The notes under the pieces were generated by a model. The model was not told where the DNA came from and did not search any database. It was given only the letters and a program-made list of their open reading frames with translations. The position numbers and the translations under genes were made by a program. Positions 63,894 through 64,000 of a stretch of 64,000 nucleotides of DNA are shown here, one piece after another. The number at the start of each line of letters is the position of its first letter. Positions within the stretch are counted from its first letter, which is position 1. The stretch is from JAGPCK01 sp041675505 (GTDB lineage Bacteria > Bacteroidota > Bacteroidia > UKL13-3): assembly GCA_041675505.1 (NCBI GenBank), contig JBAYTR010000015.1, forward strand, positions 1 to 64,000, given 5' to 3'.

Positions 63894-64000
63894 CCGAAAG
63901 TTTATATATTGCCGTTCTAAATTATATCCCAGTGAAAACATTCTGCATAAATTCATCTATTGAAATAGAGGTAAGTTATAATACTAAATCCAAAACAAGA

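Overview
The window looks like a chromosomal stretch from a Bacteroidota bacterium (Chitinophagales/Sphingobacteriales/Flavobacteriales-like; I cannot name the genus). Evidence: type IX secretion sorting domains at the C-termini of three proteins, a gliding-motility-type C-terminal domain on a 1487-residue protein, a TonB-dependent receptor with a carboxypeptidase-regulatory-like N-domain, a single-chain E1 alpha+beta 2-oxoacid dehydrogenase, a Rho factor with a long Asn-rich N-terminus, and repeated TAnnTTTG-type -7 promoter boxes just upstream of start codons. The organism appears Gram-negative (Kdo transferase, many outer-membrane barrels) and rod-shaped (mre/rod operon). Coding density is very high; no gene-free stretch exceeds 300 bases.

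Layout. 0.1-3.6 kb (minus): nucleotide-sugar operon, DegT aminotransferase - UDP-glucose dehydrogenase - UDP-glucuronate decarboxylase. 3.7-6.1 kb: outer-membrane protein, Kdo transferase waaA, and a converging Hpt protein. 6.3-11.8 kb (plus): overlapping mreB-mreC-mreD-mrdA-rodA cell-shape operon, followed by a large inverted-repeat element (11.81-11.93 kb). 12.0-14.5 kb: a small ABM-like protein, then the GDP-fucose genes fcl and gmd (minus). 14.5-16.7 kb: polysaccharide-deacetylase-like and FemAB/GNAT-like pair. 16.7-19.7 kb (minus): flavin reductase, MeaB GTPase, RpiB, and an inward-rectifier K+ channel broken by one in-frame stop. 19.8-24.5 kb (plus): second sugar cluster: hexapeptide acetyltransferase, galE, rfbB, rfbA, bifunctional PGI/PMI.

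24.5-39.1 kb is mixed housekeeping and surface functions: beta-helix lipoprotein, fused E1, T9SS-sorted protein, DinB, XerD, AroQ, outer-membrane barrel, tandem TonB_C protein, GT2 glycosyltransferase, Rho, E2 acyltransferase, ThyA and another barrel protein. At 39.2 kb a textbook TPP riboswitch precedes a TonB-dependent receptor, which suggests thiamin or precursor uptake. ComF, a PagL-like lipid A deacylase, a membrane-anchored peroxiredoxin-like protein, the giant PKD/gliding-type protein and an M28 peptidase follow.

50.6-56.7 kb holds the most unusual locus: a minus-strand operon of Rv1355c-like ThiF/E1 adenylyltransferase, a GNAT-like acyltransferase, a 7TMR-DISM sensor histidine kinase, a REC-histidine kinase hybrid and a stand-alone receiver. 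A divergent response regulator with the same receiver type as the hybrid sits next to it. I infer a small-molecule (acyl/adenylate-derived) signalling module, unproven. 56.7-63.1 kb returns to ordinary genes: hydrolase, barrel protein, SRPBCC, purH, a winged-helix/membrane pair and a T9SS-sorted protein. The last ~0.9 kb is AT-richer and carries a small basic ORF coupled to a protein combining a sigma-4-like HTH with an RNA-polymerase alpha-CTD-like HhH domain; it may be the edge of an accessory element.
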